NCBI GenBank assembly: GCA_023014485.1
Contig: JAJOZX010002713.1
Location: 405,001-469,000, forward strand
Reading direction: 5' to 3'
Origin: Bathynomus jamesi
Lineage: Eukaryota; Arthropoda; Malacostraca; Isopoda; Cirolanidae
Length of the DNA stretch: 64,000 nucleotides
This document shows, one piece after another, positions 1 to 9,945 of this stretch. Position 1 is the stretch's first letter. Each line of letters begins with the position of its first letter. The notes below the pieces were generated by a model that worked only from the letters and a program-made list of their open reading frames with translations, had not been told where the DNA came from and ran no database searches. The position numbers and the translations under genes were made by a program.

Positions 1-249
1 AATCGGGGTCTACACATTCCAAAGTTACTCTGCACTGCTCTACTTTATATTAAACGTAACAATAACCTTATTATCACAAAATAAGATAAAGTTAACAATA
101 TATTTGGCATGAATAAGGACAATTATATTAAAAAAAGCTATGGCGCTTATATCAGCTGATGCTAATTGTGATAAATTAAATTTTAATCCCCTTCAAATTT
201 ACTGACGGAATTTTAACAGACCTCAAACTTTTACTTAAGGACTTTCCAC

Positions 250-520
250 AGCTTGACAAGCACTTTTCTAACTATTCTCCCAAGTTGCCTTATTTTTATG
301 AACTACCTAAAGTTCACAAACCTAACATTTCGGTACGACCTATCATTTTCAATATTTGTAGCTTTAACTATGGTTTGGTGAAATAGCTCTCCAAGAACCT
401 CTCGTTTTTAACAGGGAATATTTCTGATGATCATATAAACACTCTTCAGACTTTCAAGATAAAATAAGAAATATCACTTTAGTGAATAAGAAAATGGTCA
501 GCATTGATATGCTGAAACCT
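250..520 (+). pseudogene. Penelope-like element reverse transcriptase remnant
   Basis: Reading from about 285, the plus strand gives a stretch containing YFYELPKVHKPN, then RPIIFN and a SFNYGL block. This matches the early RT motifs of Penelope-like elements (usual pattern FYxLPKxHK...RPI...S). Stops interrupt it at about 397 and 465, and no GIY-YIG endonuclease or terminal repeats are visible. It is therefore a short dead fragment. The family assignment rests on the motif spacing only. Confidence 0.6.
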
Positions 521-659
521 TTAATAAGGTTCGAGTCGAAATAACTTCTTTTTTTTTTTACCTTTTACTTTTAGTTTCTGTTCACCGCCTGAATGATGAA
601 GAAAGATTCTCTCGAAAAACTTCGCGGCTTTTAGTGTTTTATTCTTTTAACTTTCGGAG

Positions 660-662
<3 letters not shown>

Positions 663-694
<32 letters not shown>
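663..694. repeat. (TA)n microsatellite
   Basis: About 32 bp of uninterrupted TA, lying 85 bp upstream of the splice acceptor of the ligase-like exon. Confidence 0.95.
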
Positions 695-695
<1 letters not shown>

Positions 696-779
696 GCCAT
701 GAGTTGCATAATTTCTGAACACCCGGTAGTATCTTATTGCCGGTGCATTATTCAATTTCATAAATTCCTTTTTTTCAAG

Positions 780-935
780 TTAATGGAGGGGTACCTGAAT
801 AATCGTATCGCAACAGAGGAAGCAATCGATGTTGACAACTGGTTTCGAACAGGGGACGTTGGATATTTTGAAGAAGACAACTACATTCGAATCATCGAAC
901 GACGCAAAGATATGATTACCGTCAATGGGGAAAAG
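780..935 (+). CDS. Acyl-CoA synthetase / 4-coumarate-CoA-ligase-like, penultimate exon (partial gene)
   Basis: This exon encodes 52 residues of an AMP-forming acyl-CoA synthetase (ANL superfamily), the enzymes that activate carboxylic acids as acyl-AMP and transfer them to CoA. It carries GYLNN...AT, then NWFRTGDVGYF (the TGD motif whose Asp binds the ribose of AMP in this family) and RRKDMITVNGEK (hinge and A10-type region). A pyrimidine tract and acceptor ttttttcaag precede it and a donor aag|gtatgg follows, so it is one internal exon in phase 0. The upstream coding part is not on this strand in the window. It continues into the exon at 1154. Confidence 0.8.
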
Positions 936-1153
936 GTATGGAGACTTTAATGACTTTGATACCTGTGTGTCACTCGTTTTACACTTTATTCATTTGCTTT
1001 ATTCAGGTTGGCGTGACATAATTGTGAAACGATACATCGGTGAAGCGTTAGTTTCTTGAAGGAAGAGAATGAGGCAATCATTTAGTTGGTTCAGTTGTGA
1101 TGCACTGCGTGTATAGAACGTGTTGTAACTATATTTTTTATCTTGACACGCAG

Positions 1154-1444
1154 GTCTCCCCGACAAAGATCGAACAAATGTTGAAAAAACACGATTCCGT
1201 ACTTGATGTTGGGGTTGTGGGAATCCCTAATGTGAAAACGGGAGAAGAGGAACCGAAGGCTTTCGTCATCCGTAATGTACCCGTTGAAGAAATAGAGCTC
1301 ATTGCCTTCGTCGAGAAAAATGCTCCCCCACAAATGTGGCTTCGCGGGGGAGTAACTTTCGTAGAATCTCTTCCAAGAAATCATTTGGGCAAGTTGGTCA
1401 GAAAGTACATTCGAGACAAGGCTTGGACGGAAACAAAGAATTAA
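1154..1444 (+). CDS. Acyl-CoA synthetase / 4-coumarate-CoA-ligase-like, last exon
   Basis: Acceptor ttgacacgcag precedes codon GTC, and phase 0 joins the exon cleanly to the one ending at 935 across a 218-bp intron. It encodes about 96 residues of the mobile C-terminal domain: the segment VSPTKIEQMLKKHDSV, then VVGIPNVKTGEEEPKAFVI, and PRNHLGKLVRKYIRDKAW ending in TAA. The lysine in xxxGK(L/V)xR is in the place of the catalytic A10 lysine of the family, which usually reads sGKixRreL. An AATAAA at about 1496 could be its polyadenylation signal. The ORF is open and well conserved, so this 3' end may be functional, but the 5' part must lie left of the window or be the inverted exons at 20903-24360. 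Confidence 0.8.
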   Translation, partial: VSPTKIEQMLKKHDSVLDVGVVGIPNVKTGEEEPKAFVIRNVPVEEIELIAFVEKNAPPQMWLRGGVTFVESLPRNHLGKLVRKYIRDKAWTETKN

Positions 1445-2120
1445 CAGTCAGAAGCTTGGGAAACTTTTTCAATGCATTGTTATCATTATAACAGTAAATA
1501 AATGTAACAAAAATGTAACAAGTTATGCTGTTATAGTATTCACTGAAGTAAGATAAACTTAGTTTAGTTCCATAAGTTAGATATAAATTAACACATTGCA
1601 AAAATACACTGACTATATTATGACTGCAGTATATTTACATAGAAAGGCAGCAAAGAAACAATGTTTATTAAAAATGAAACTAAAGATGTTGAAAGGTAGG
1701 AACGGATATATTATATAGTGGAAAAAATAATGCTAAATTAAATACAGTCGAAATTACCATTATGGCTCAGTGCAGAATAACCACTGTTCTTCCATCTTAA
1801 TAAATATATTATCAACCTATATTATAAATAATGGCAGTAATTTGTAACACAAGGATCACATTACACAGCAGCAATTTCATTTCCAGTACAAGAATCATAT
1901 TCACAATCGACTGATTTATTATCTGTATGTAAAAAATATTATTACGGCTAACACTTTTACAAGATTCAATGCATCACCTTTTAACCAAGAATGGAATGCA
2001 CCCTACAATATTTCGTGATACCGCTCCCTCCTTTTAGCATCCCCTTTCTAGTGGCCCCAGGGGCAGTCGCACATACTACGTTTCCGTATCTATTCTTGCA
2101 TACGACTCGTCCTTTTAGAT
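1445..2120. other. Intergenic, no gene recognised
   Basis: AT-rich sequence downstream of the ligase 3' exon. Apart from the candidate AATAAA at about 1496-1501, I see no coding pattern or repeat structure I can name. Confidence 0.6.
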
Positions 2121-2577
2121 CAGTGCTTCCCAATCTAGGGGTAAATTACTCCACTGGCGTATTGACAACTATTTTGTGGGATACTGACAAGCGATCCAGT
2201 AGTATGGGTGCAAAAGGTTAGAGTGCAAGAATGTTGCAATGCTGCAAGAGATAATGATCAATGTTGCAAATGGGTGGGTGGGGCTATGCAATGAAGGGGG
2301 TGGGGGTATGCAATGAAGGTGGGGGTATGCATTGAAGGGGGGAGGTGGTATCCCTGAAGGGGGGAGAGGGGAGGGATCTTCGGGGGGAGAAGGAAGGATG
2401 ACCTCCCCCCAAAGGGGTTGCCTTAACCTAAGAGAGAAAGAGAAAGGATAGACGGAGGAGGGCTTTTGGGGAGAAGTTGGGATGTCCTAACTCCCCAAAG
2501 GGAAACCTAACCTAAGTCTTAACCTAAGAAGGAAGGAGAGAGATCTTTATTAAACTGGAGTCCGAAGCATTATGAAG
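2121..2577 (+). repeat. Left arm of an inverted host repeat (hAT-MITE-like or fold-back)
   Basis: The stretch from GATCCAGTAGTATGGGTGCA (about 2194) to the G-rich 'tatgcaatgaagggggtggggg' region matches the reverse complement of 19860-20000 over roughly 140 bp with few gaps. The outer edge 'cagtgcttcccaatct' pairs with 'agtggttcccaacctt' on the complement of 20071-20086, a terminus pattern often seen in hAT-derived nonautonomous elements. The G-rich 22-bp motif repeats about three times (2287-2340). The Polinton and two hAT elements lie between the two arms. Confidence 0.55.
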
Positions 2578-2585
2578 GTCCCGAA

Positions 2586-3402
2586 CAGCGTTGCCATCGA
2601 AAAATAATGAAAATCTGAAGATTGGTGTTAAAATATCTGTAGAAATCTGTAGTTTCAATAAAAATATCTGTATACAAAATCTGTAAACTACCATTTGATT
2701 TTAAAGTTTATTTTTGTAAGTAACATATACAATAATATTCATAATTCCAAACAGAAATAGAAAAATGGTCAAGTAAACAAAATTTAGTGAATGAAAGGTA
2801 GATAAACTGAATATTTTAAACCAGAATACTATTCAAGCTACGTCTATAGGCCAGTTTAAGAATGATCTAGACAAAAAGCAGCAAATAGAAAGAACAAGTA
2901 TACAGCAACAAAATAAGGATGCATATATACAAAATGGAAAAAGGAATTCAATAAAATACATAATTTTGTGCTGTATATCATTAACAACAACAGGGCTATT
3001 TATCTGTACTGTAGATTCCACCCTTTGCTTTCTTTAGCAGTGTGTTTTGCTGTTGACTTAGTAAGAATCGACGCACAGTCAGCTGAGTGTGGCGTGTTTA
3101 TGTTATGTTGCCACTCTCTACTGACAGGTGGCGCACGAAAATAATTTGTTGGTTCTCATTGAGAAACTCAGTAATATTATGTAATATCCAGTGTAGTCCG
3201 TAGTGGTTAGTAAAAAAAACCTCAGTCTTAGAAATCGGCAAATTTTGCCCATTTTGAAGGAAAATCTGAAAAGAAGTATAAAAAAAATCATAAATTTTAG
3301 AAATCTGTAGATTTCGCCCATTTTGGGGGAAAAATCTGAAAATATGAAACAAAGCATAAAATCTGTAGATGCACAGATAAATCTGTAGAAATGGCAACAC
3401 TG
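2586..3402. mobile_element. Nonautonomous hAT element (817 bp) with perfect 8-bp TSD
   Basis: The ends are CAGCGTTGCCAT and, reading inward from the right, CAGTGTTGCCAT (11 of 12 identical). They are flanked by direct repeats gtcccgaa at 2578-2585 and 3403-3410. An 8-bp TSD with CAG-type termini is the hallmark of hAT transposition. There is no transposase; the interior holds two diverged copies of a roughly 73-bp unit (about 3228-3372) with the words 'cccattttg' and 'aaatctga'. It would need a transposase supplied in trans. Confidence 0.85.
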
Positions 3403-3741
3403 GTCCCGAATAGTTATGTGAGTCGTTTTTTATTGTGTCGTTTTTTTTTTGTTTTTTTGTCGTTTTTTTTGTTTAAAAAGAAGATAGTTTTTTTTGTTTT
3501 TTTTTGTTTTTTATTGTTTTAAACTTATTCCATATTTTTCTTCCTTTAATCTAATAAGTATATTAGTATTACCTATAATTTACTATACTACCATGCTTAT
3601 ATGGTTATACCTAGTATATATAGCATCTTTTAGAAAAACTGAATCACACAAAAAGTATATAATAGAAAGGAAAAACAAACCCTCATTTTTTATATGTATA
3701 TATATTTTTTAACTAGAACATGAAACATTCTTCCTTGTTTC

Positions 3742-3999
3742 AAACAATATACATAATTGTGATTGGCAAGAGTACCAGTATATATATATTCCAGATAGAA
3801 AAAAAAATATTCACCTTTTATTGAACCTTTTTGTTAACCTAATGTTGTTTAACCTTCATTTCCATGGAAGAATCATCACTAGATTGGGTAGAGCATATAT
3901 GCGAGTTTCAATATCACAGGTACTGGTATAATATGCATAATAAAAAATACATAATACTGGTATAAAACAATATATATAATTGTGATTGGCAAGAATACC

Positions 4000-4036
<37 letters not shown>

Positions 4037-4199
4037 TCCAAATAGAAAAATAAAAAAAATAAAAATATTCATCTCTTTCTTTAACCTTTGTGTTAACCTA
4101 ATGCTGTTTAACTTTCATTATCTGATTCTATTTCCATTGAAGAATCATTATCACTAGATTGATTAAAGCAAATAGTTTCAATATCACAGGTACTGGTAT
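3742..4199. repeat. Tandem duplication of about 223 bp inside hAT element
   Basis: The block beginning 'aaacaatat(a)(c/t)ataattgtgattggcaag', followed by 'ttaacctaatg(t/c)tgtttaac' and 'tttcaatatcacaggtactggta', occurs twice, at 3742-3964 and 3965-4199. The intervening TA/TG microsatellite (4003-4034) is expanded in the second copy only. The duplication includes the end of the hAT coding region. Confidence 0.8.
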
Positions 4200-4380
4200 T
4201 TATTGCAGATTTGGATGTTGATGAAGCCAATGTAGCACCATGTTTTACTTCACTTTCTTGGAATTTTGCATTTTGGGATATAAATACTAGCTTTGCTGCT
4301 CTGTCTGTGCTTAATCGGTTTCTTTTGGCTGTATGGATATTACTGTATGTGCTAAATGATCTCGGAGGTAATGAAAGGGC
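4108..4380 (-). pseudogene. hAT transposase C-terminal fragment
   Basis: The minus strand encodes NIHTAKRNRLSTDRAAKLVFI, followed by an acidic/serine-rich tail ending in a stop at 4108. The pattern (I/H)xxKRNRLSxxxAxKLxFI is the extreme C-terminal end of the hAT dimerisation region in many animal BED-zinc-finger hAT transposases. The reading frame opens upstream only into simple repeats, so everything N-terminal has been lost. Confidence 0.65.
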
Positions 4381-4992
4381 GAAATAGAGGTGTATGAGTT
4401 TGTGCAGGTATATATGTGAGTATGCATGCGTATGTATCTGGAATTCTGGATGTATGCGTGTGTATGGGGTATACAATAGATATAAATATGTGTATATAAG
4501 TATTTATGTATATATTGGTATATATGTATATGGGTGTATGTGTATGTATATATATGGATGGTCTCGGGGGGAAAATATATCATCGTGGGTCTCAAGGATA
4601 GTTAAGTGGGGATTCAAAATCCAAGGCATGGATGGGAGAGTCTGGAAAGGTTGGATATGGGCACTCAGCTCCCAGCCAGTGTTCTCGCAAGTTTAACGGA
4701 TCTCACGATACAAGACTTTCAGTGCAAGAAAGAGGCCATTTTTTCTGTAAATAGGCTGAAAAGGACATTCTATACTGGTACCATATGGCCTATTTTATTA
4801 TGTATTTATTTATTTTTATAATATATATCATTGCAAAAGCATACCTTATAATTAAATTGGCAATATCTATATTAATTATTAAAAAAAACAAAAAAAAACG
4901 AAAAAATAAACAAAAAAAACAACATGGACACAAAAAAAAACCGGTTTTTTAACATCACTAGTCCCGAAGCCAAGCGGGTCTTATATAGAGGA

Positions 4993-5080
4993 AGGTTGAG
5001 TTGCCAGATACCATTTTTTATTTTAATTGTCCAGGTATACATTATTAGGGTGAGTTGCTAGATACCACGATTTATTTTAA
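4993..5080 (+). repeat. Polinton left terminal inverted repeat
   Basis: AGGTTGAGTTGCCAGATACC and the following block up to 'ttattagggtgagttgctagataccac' match the reverse complement of 19617-19698 with only scattered mismatches over about 85 bp. The sequence gttgccagatacca/gttgctagatacca occurs twice within the repeat, 52 bp apart. Homology fades inside 5080. Confidence 0.9.
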
Positions 5081-5362
5081 TTCGTTACCAAAGCAAACGT
5101 ACTTTCTCTTTTAAGAGAAATAATCACCAATATTCACAATAAAAAATTCAATATGTTTATTTATTATTGTAAATAAATAGAATTTGTCTTCTACTGCACA
5201 AAAAATATAATACGGAACGTACAATCGTCAAAATAATAGTTCAGACGAAATACACACACACACACACACAATTGAACAACTTTCTCCTTACCTTATATAT
5301 ATATAATATAAGGTAATCAATAAAAAGTAAAGGAGTTAATTATTTAAACATCGCCCTGTCTA

Positions 5363-6698
5363 AGGGGTTCCAAAAAACCTTAGCCCCCCCCCCATTTACA
5401 GCTTACATGTTTACTTATATCGAAATAGTTTTTAGTGATTATAAAAATATATAAAATTCTTTATTTATTGCAGGTATTAAAATTACTCTAGCTGATAAAG
5501 TGATAATATAATGGCTTCTGAATTAATTGGTGATTCGGAGAGGCAACGTGTGATAGATCGCATACGAGCAATAACATTTCGGGAAGCTCGTGATGCTGGA
5601 GCCACCTTTATAACACGTTCATGGGTTGCCAAAAGGTTCCGAAGAAGTGAGGACTTCGTCAAAAGAAATTGGAATAAAACTTTGGATGAATGTGAAATGG
5701 ATACAACCAAATCTGGGCGCCCAAATTTGCCACTCTCTCAGGAAACAAAGGACATCACTGAAAGCAGTACGCGTAAGCGGAAAAACAGCTGTGCTAAACT
5801 TTCTAGAGAGATCGAAGTGTTGAGAGGAAAGATCGTTAGTGATGAGATCATTCGACTATACCGTCATAGGCAAGGTTTAAAGCCTTGGCATGAACTTCCA
5901 AAGCCAAGAAAAACTCAACTTAACATCGATGACAGAATGTGGTTTGTCCATTATCTTGAAGATTGGGATGTGGATGATTTCATGCATTTAGCTGTCTCCG
6001 ATGAATTTTTTGTTTACGTAACACGTCGGCCTAACTACCAAAATGATCGAGTGTGGGCCACAACACCAGATGAAATCGATGACAATGAACATTATCGCGA
6101 ATTATTAAAAAGTCCAGACTGTGTTGGTGTGTTTGTTTTGTTCACTGCAAAGAAGCTCATGTGGGTGCTGAAGCCAAATGGTCAGAGTTGGGATGGACAG
6201 TATTTTCGTGATATTATTCTATCCTAGCATGTCATTCCTTTTCTAAGAATCCGAAACAATGTTATAGATGTCGATCAGGTCACACTTCTGCACGATAAGG
6301 CCCCCTGCTTTAAGGCATTAGCCACTCAACAGTTGTTGCGGAACCATGAGATCGATTTCTTTGGAAATGAAGAATGGCCAGGAAATTCTCCTGACTTGAA
6401 CGTCTGTGAACATATTGGATCAGTTATAAAGGACAAGGTTGAATGTCTCTTGTTTCAAGAACCTGCAGCAAATCGACTTTCGAAGGATACAATGACGCAA
6501 CACATTGAAACTGTTTTAGCAAATTTGCGTAACGATCAAGATCTATTCACGTCACTTTTGGCAAGCTACCCAAAGCGAATTCAGGCTGTCTTGGAAGCCA
6601 ATGCAGGATTAAATTCTCTTTTGTAAGGTATGTTTAGTTTTACTGTACCTCTAATGTTTAGGCCATGGGCGGTGGGGCTAAGGTTTATTGGAGCCCCG
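5363..6698 (+). mobile_element. Tc1/mariner-superfamily transposon, 1336 bp, nested in the Polinton
   Basis: A TA dinucleotide (5361-5362 and 6699-6700) flanks inverted termini: GGGGTTCCAAAAAACCTTAG on the left and GGGGCTCCAATAAACCTTAG reading inward from the right (5364-5387 and 6674-6697). The size, the TA duplication and a single transposase ORF are typical of Tc1/mariner elements. It lies between the left Polinton repeat and the first Polinton gene, so it is a secondary insertion and not a Polinton gene. Confidence 0.85.
5511..6626 (+). pseudogene. Tc1/mariner-type DDE transposase with one in-frame stop
   Basis: A single 371-codon frame runs from ATG 5511 to TAA 6626 and is broken only by a TAG at 6225-6227. 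The N-terminal part (about 1-110) is a paired/HTH-like DNA-binding region with the basic segment RSWVAKRFRR. The DDE domain shows LAVSDEFFV (Asp164), LLHDKAPC (Asp262) and EWPGNSPDLNVCEHIG (Glu300 by codon count), with 37 residues between the last two acids. That spacing is slightly longer than the DD34E or DD34D classes. The gene would cut and paste its own element. Length fits the family; only the amber codon prevents a full product. Confidence 0.8.
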
Positions 6699-6713
6699 TA
6701 TTTTCTTTTGTCA

Positions 6714-6716
<3 letters not shown>

Positions 6717-6811
<95 letters not shown>

Positions 6812-6825
6812 CATATATATATATA

Positions 6826-6872
<47 letters not shown>
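6717..6872. repeat. Compound (CT)n(TA)n microsatellite
   Basis: (CT)25 to about 6766 runs directly into about 105 bp of TA with minor interruptions. It lies just outside the right end of the mariner element. Translations of it (poly Ser-Leu or Tyr-Ile) are not genes. A similar compound array occurs at 41281-41368. Confidence 0.95.
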
Positions 6873-6877
<5 letters not shown>

Positions 6878-6907
6878 ATAAATTTCGGAGTGCTTAGCTT
6901 ATATCAG

Positions 6908-7289
6908 TCAAAAAAGTGGTCAACCATAGGCTTCATTCGCTTACAACACTTCTGTTTTGATATCCTTTTACGTTTAATGCCACGTGATCCCTTCTTCCGG
7001 ACAGCCTTCTTCTTCTTCCCACCACCACGCATTTTTCTCTTTGCATCTTTGATGATTTCGTCCCGTGTACGTTTTAAATGTTTTTTTTAGAGCTTCTTTA
7101 GGTTTAGCCCCAGCCAATATGTCTTCTGCGGTGTTAAGACGTGATTGTAGCGCTTTTTCTTCCGAGGTATCTGGCACCCCTCTTCAGCAAAGGAACAGCC
7201 GTACGTAGTATGGATGAAAAAATGGACCCAAGTCCACTACCGCGCTGGTATCTCACCCCTCGATAGACGAAGAAAGGCTTTCTATCCAT
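6908..7289 (-). pseudogene. Polinton/adintovirus PX-like virion core protein, frameshifted
   Basis: The start codon on the minus strand (7289-7287) overlaps the penton stop as TAATG. The product opens with a Gly/Arg-rich segment including YRGVRYQRGSGLGSIF and VPLLKRGARYLG, then an ALQ...LNTAEDIL..AKPKEALKK segment and a strongly basic Lys/Arg/Gly tail. That order is what is known for the small, basic, nucleoprotein-like PX proteins of Polintons and adintoviruses, compared in the literature with adenoviral core peptides. The open frame first stops at 7134; the next parts lie in two other frames, so at least two indels break it. The natural end is probably the TGA at 6910-6908. Confidence 0.65.
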
Positions 7290-8140
7290 TATAACTCAGT
7301 GCGTCGAAAGTGTAGCTTCACGATTAAGCTCCCGTTACCGAATGGGAAGTTTTCACCCTCAATCGTTCTTATATATATTGTGATATTGGTTATTAAATTA
7401 GTTGCGACATTCACATAATGGGGTCTGTCATATGTAATACTCAAACACCTCCCTGTATGGTTGGGGATGTGGGCAATGCGCAGCAGGCGTGCCTGGTGCT
7501 CCACTATATTACTGTAAATATAGCACATGTCTGGGGACTGAGATCTTTTAGCAAATTTCTCCATCTTCAGTTGAAACATTAAGCTGGACAAGTCACGTTG
7601 TGCCTCGTGAAATGTCTCTCTTTGGAAGGCTGCGCTATATCGGCCTTCAGCCGCAATTGTTAACAGCTTTTTATCTCTAATATTTTTACTAAGCGTTGAT
7701 TTTAACCTCAATGTGCATGTGGGCGTGTCTATGTTTACGATTTCAAAAAGTAAATCGTTTGTCATGTACGAATTTTCAAGACTCTTGTTTAAAACCCCCA
7801 CAATATCCATGGATGTATCATAATGCCCGATTCCTAGCGAAACATTTATGCTATAGAACCGTCCCTCACCGCACAGGGTTGAGCGGACAGTATTGTCTAA
7901 GATTATGCCTAATTTTTCGCATTAATCAGTGCTTCTAAGGATCATAAATATGACCTGTGCCTTTTCAAGAGTTAAAAATTTGGTGGTTAACTGGAGTTCA
8001 CATATCCCCACCTCATATGAATCAAGACCCAATTCAATGGGTCCGTGGAGCTCTGTTACAAAGTTGGCTAGTGTGTTGTTAGGGTGTACAGACAGGGACG
8101 AGGAGGACGGGAGTGTGACGTAGAAATGGTTAGGAGCCAT
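7289..8140 (-). pseudogene. Polinton penton-like minor capsid protein, frameshifted
   Basis: The frame starting at 8140 has an N-terminal jelly-roll-like strand pattern (FYVTLPSSSSL...NTLANFVTEL...LDSYEVGICEL). It loses frame at about 7925 and resumes in another frame to a stop at 7289-7291, ending with RPHYVNVATNLITNITIYI and FPFGNGSLIVKLHFRR. That C-terminal pattern is typical of the penton (single jelly-roll) proteins of arthropod Polintons. Total length is about 280 residues, near the family norm. The gene sits between integrase and PX, with its stop overlapping the PX start. One clear frameshift, about 7811-7925, breaks it. Confidence 0.7.
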
Positions 8141-8148
8141 GTTGCATA

Positions 8149-9203
8149 CTATTTAAGCTTCATTATTGCATCAGCTTTTATATAGGTGTTGAAGCTTTCT
8201 GGGTACCCTAGCCACTTCACCAGGTACATTTTTCTCTTTCCTGAACCTTTGCTTCCTAAAATTTTCTCAATTTTAAACACATTTTTTCCTAAATTAAATG
8301 TCACTTTTTGCAACTCCTCGCGGTAAAAGCCTCCTGAGATTTCTTCCCCATTCAAATCTTCAACGTAATACATCATTATCTCACCTTTCGGTCTCATAGC
8401 CCTAACTTTAAAAATCTCACGTGTCCATCCTTGCTCAAAACCCTTTGCAAATTTATTTCCAGAACGCGACAGCCTTACATAATCATTGATTTTGAAACAC
8501 GCAGTGTGGTGGTGTTGGTGATCCATCTCTTCTCGGACGCGGACTTCTTTCTAAAACTTCGTTAGTTGTTGTCCCAATCGTGCGATGGCGTGAGCGGTTG
8601 TAGGATGAGGCCAATGATTCCAGAATGTCAAGAAATCTGTGTGTATTTATGTGTAAAATATCGATGCATGCGTTCCTTTATGGTACGTTGAACTCTTTCA
8701 GCTGAAGAAGCCTTATGTATAGAATTGCTAGTGTAATAGCTGATATTAAACTCTGTCAACATGTTCTGAAAAGCACGGCCTATAAATTCCTTACCCATAT
8801 CCGTACAAAAATAGCCAGGAACCCTGTTTTCTTTTAACATTAGCGTTTTGTTGGCTTTAGCAACTGTTTCAGGTGATTTATTTTTCAGAGGAACTAGCCA
8901 CAGATATCTAGAGAATACATCTATTATGAATAGAATGTAACGGTAACCATCGTTATACACAGAATATCTTTGCATGTCTGTTAAATCTGCTTGCCAAAGA
9001 GAATCACTCGAGGCAGCCGTTGTCTTGACTGTTTTAAACCTTTTTCTCACCGGCTTATGAAGCGTATAAGCGTCCTGCTCCCGCAAAAATCTCTCAACAT
9101 CTTTTTTTCCTACTCCATAAACACTTCTGTACAGTCTATCTACGCCCCCGTAGGAGGCTGGGTTAGAAATGTCATAATAGTGTTTACTTAATACGTTAGC
9201 CAT
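8149..9203 (-). pseudogene. Polinton integrase (rve + chromodomain), frameshifted
   Basis: This is the retroviral-type integrase that inserts the element. The first open part (9203-8628) holds the catalytic core with Asp73 (QADLTD), Asp135 (FCTDMGKEF) and Glu169 (SAERVQRTIKERM), so the DDE triad is intact. An SH3-like segment and a C-terminal chromodomain follow at 8526-8149; residues 84-118 of that part read FKIEKIL...MYLVKWLGYPESFNTYI. Between them, about 8630-8530, the expected linker is present but in a different frame, so at least two indels break the gene. The start overlaps the end of the upstream gene by about 16 bases. Chromodomains on integrases usually steer insertion to marked chromatin. 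Confidence 0.85.
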
Positions 9204-9926
9204 TTGCGTATTTTAGAGGCACGTGGGTAGGGTTGACCGTTGTTTAACCTCTTCTTTCTCCTCTTCAAAGATGTTACCGCCTGGGGTGATGGCGTCTTCA
9301 ATTGTGTCTCGTGCGTCGCATGTTCCAAGTCTTTTATCCTGTTCAGATTTCCTATCAATGTTTTGGGGACATTTATTTGTTGTAGTCTTGCTTTAATATG
9401 CTTTCATCCTGATGGTGAAGGCCTATCCCACTTTCTCACCAGATCATGGACAATGTCTACGACGATATTCGATCCCTGTATCTTTACTCCTTCCACAATG
9501 ATCTCGACTGTATCGGACCATTGTATGGCTGGGTCCTCATTCAATAGATTATAGACTTAAACCTTTATTCCTCAATGTATATGGGAGGGTGCTTTTTAAT
9601 ACATGCTCGATGTTCTGTGTGGCCGACCCCTTAATCTTTGGTTGGTCAGCTGTATCGTCGGGTACAGGTCCTATGTCACCATGTCCATCGTTCCCTGTGC
9701 TGTGCCTAATAACCACAGGAATCTCTGACGGGTTCTTATAATTTTCATACTCGTGAAGAAATTTCTGCAGAGCTTCTTGGTATAAGATTCTTTTCTCATC
9801 AGGTGTTTTTTCACTGTTTAATCGGGCTAGCAATTCGCTTTCCATTCTTTTAAGTCTGCTTTTACGGGGATCTAGATCCGTGTCTGGATTCCTTTGCAGT
9901 GAAGCGTACACATCGTGTGGAATCAC
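9188..9926 (-). pseudogene. Unidentified Polinton protein, helical/charged, frameshifted
   Basis: The open frame begins MIPHDVYASLQ and is rich in Lys, Arg and Glu (RKSRLKRMESELLARLN), with coiled-coil character over the first 60 residues. It loses frame near 9550. Further residues in another frame read NLLNEDPAIQWSDTVEIIVE and then a basic tail near KRRKRLNNGQPYPR, with a stop at 9190-9188 that overlaps the integrase start. I recognise it as a protein regularly found beside the integrase in arthropod Polintons, but its function is not known to me. A virion or scaffold role is only a guess from its position. Confidence 0.5.
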
Positions 9927-9945
9927 ACCACTTTCTTCATTATAT

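Larger units (their letters stand above)
3411..4960. mobile_element. Degenerate hAT element (1550 bp) inserted at the same target copy
   Basis: The ends read TAGTTATGTG and, from the right inward, TAGTGATGTT. They are flanked by gtcccgaa at 3403-3410 and again at 4961-4968, so this element shares one TSD copy with the preceding hAT. Both subterminal regions are homopurine/homopyrimidine T/A runs containing GTGTC. It contains a hAT transposase C-terminal remnant on the minus strand, a 223-bp tandem duplication and TATG-rich simple sequence. It is a broken autonomous copy. Confidence 0.75.

Noticed and set aside
2287..2345. G-rich repeats as a G-quadruplex switch or CRISPR-like array
   Set aside because: Units are short, degenerate and adjacent with no spacers; best described as a minisatellite within a host repeat. 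No CRISPR array exists in the window.
3098..3400. 100-residue minus-strand ORF with an internal repeat
   Set aside because: Falls entirely in a nonautonomous hAT and mirrors its 73-bp repeat; not coding.
5511..6626. Transposase as a captured Polinton gene
   Set aside because: It has its own inverted ends and TA duplication, so it is a nested insertion.
6630..6897. Several overlapping ORFs encoding poly-Ser-Leu and poly-Tyr-Ile
   Set aside because: They are translations of the (CT)n(TA)n microsatellite.
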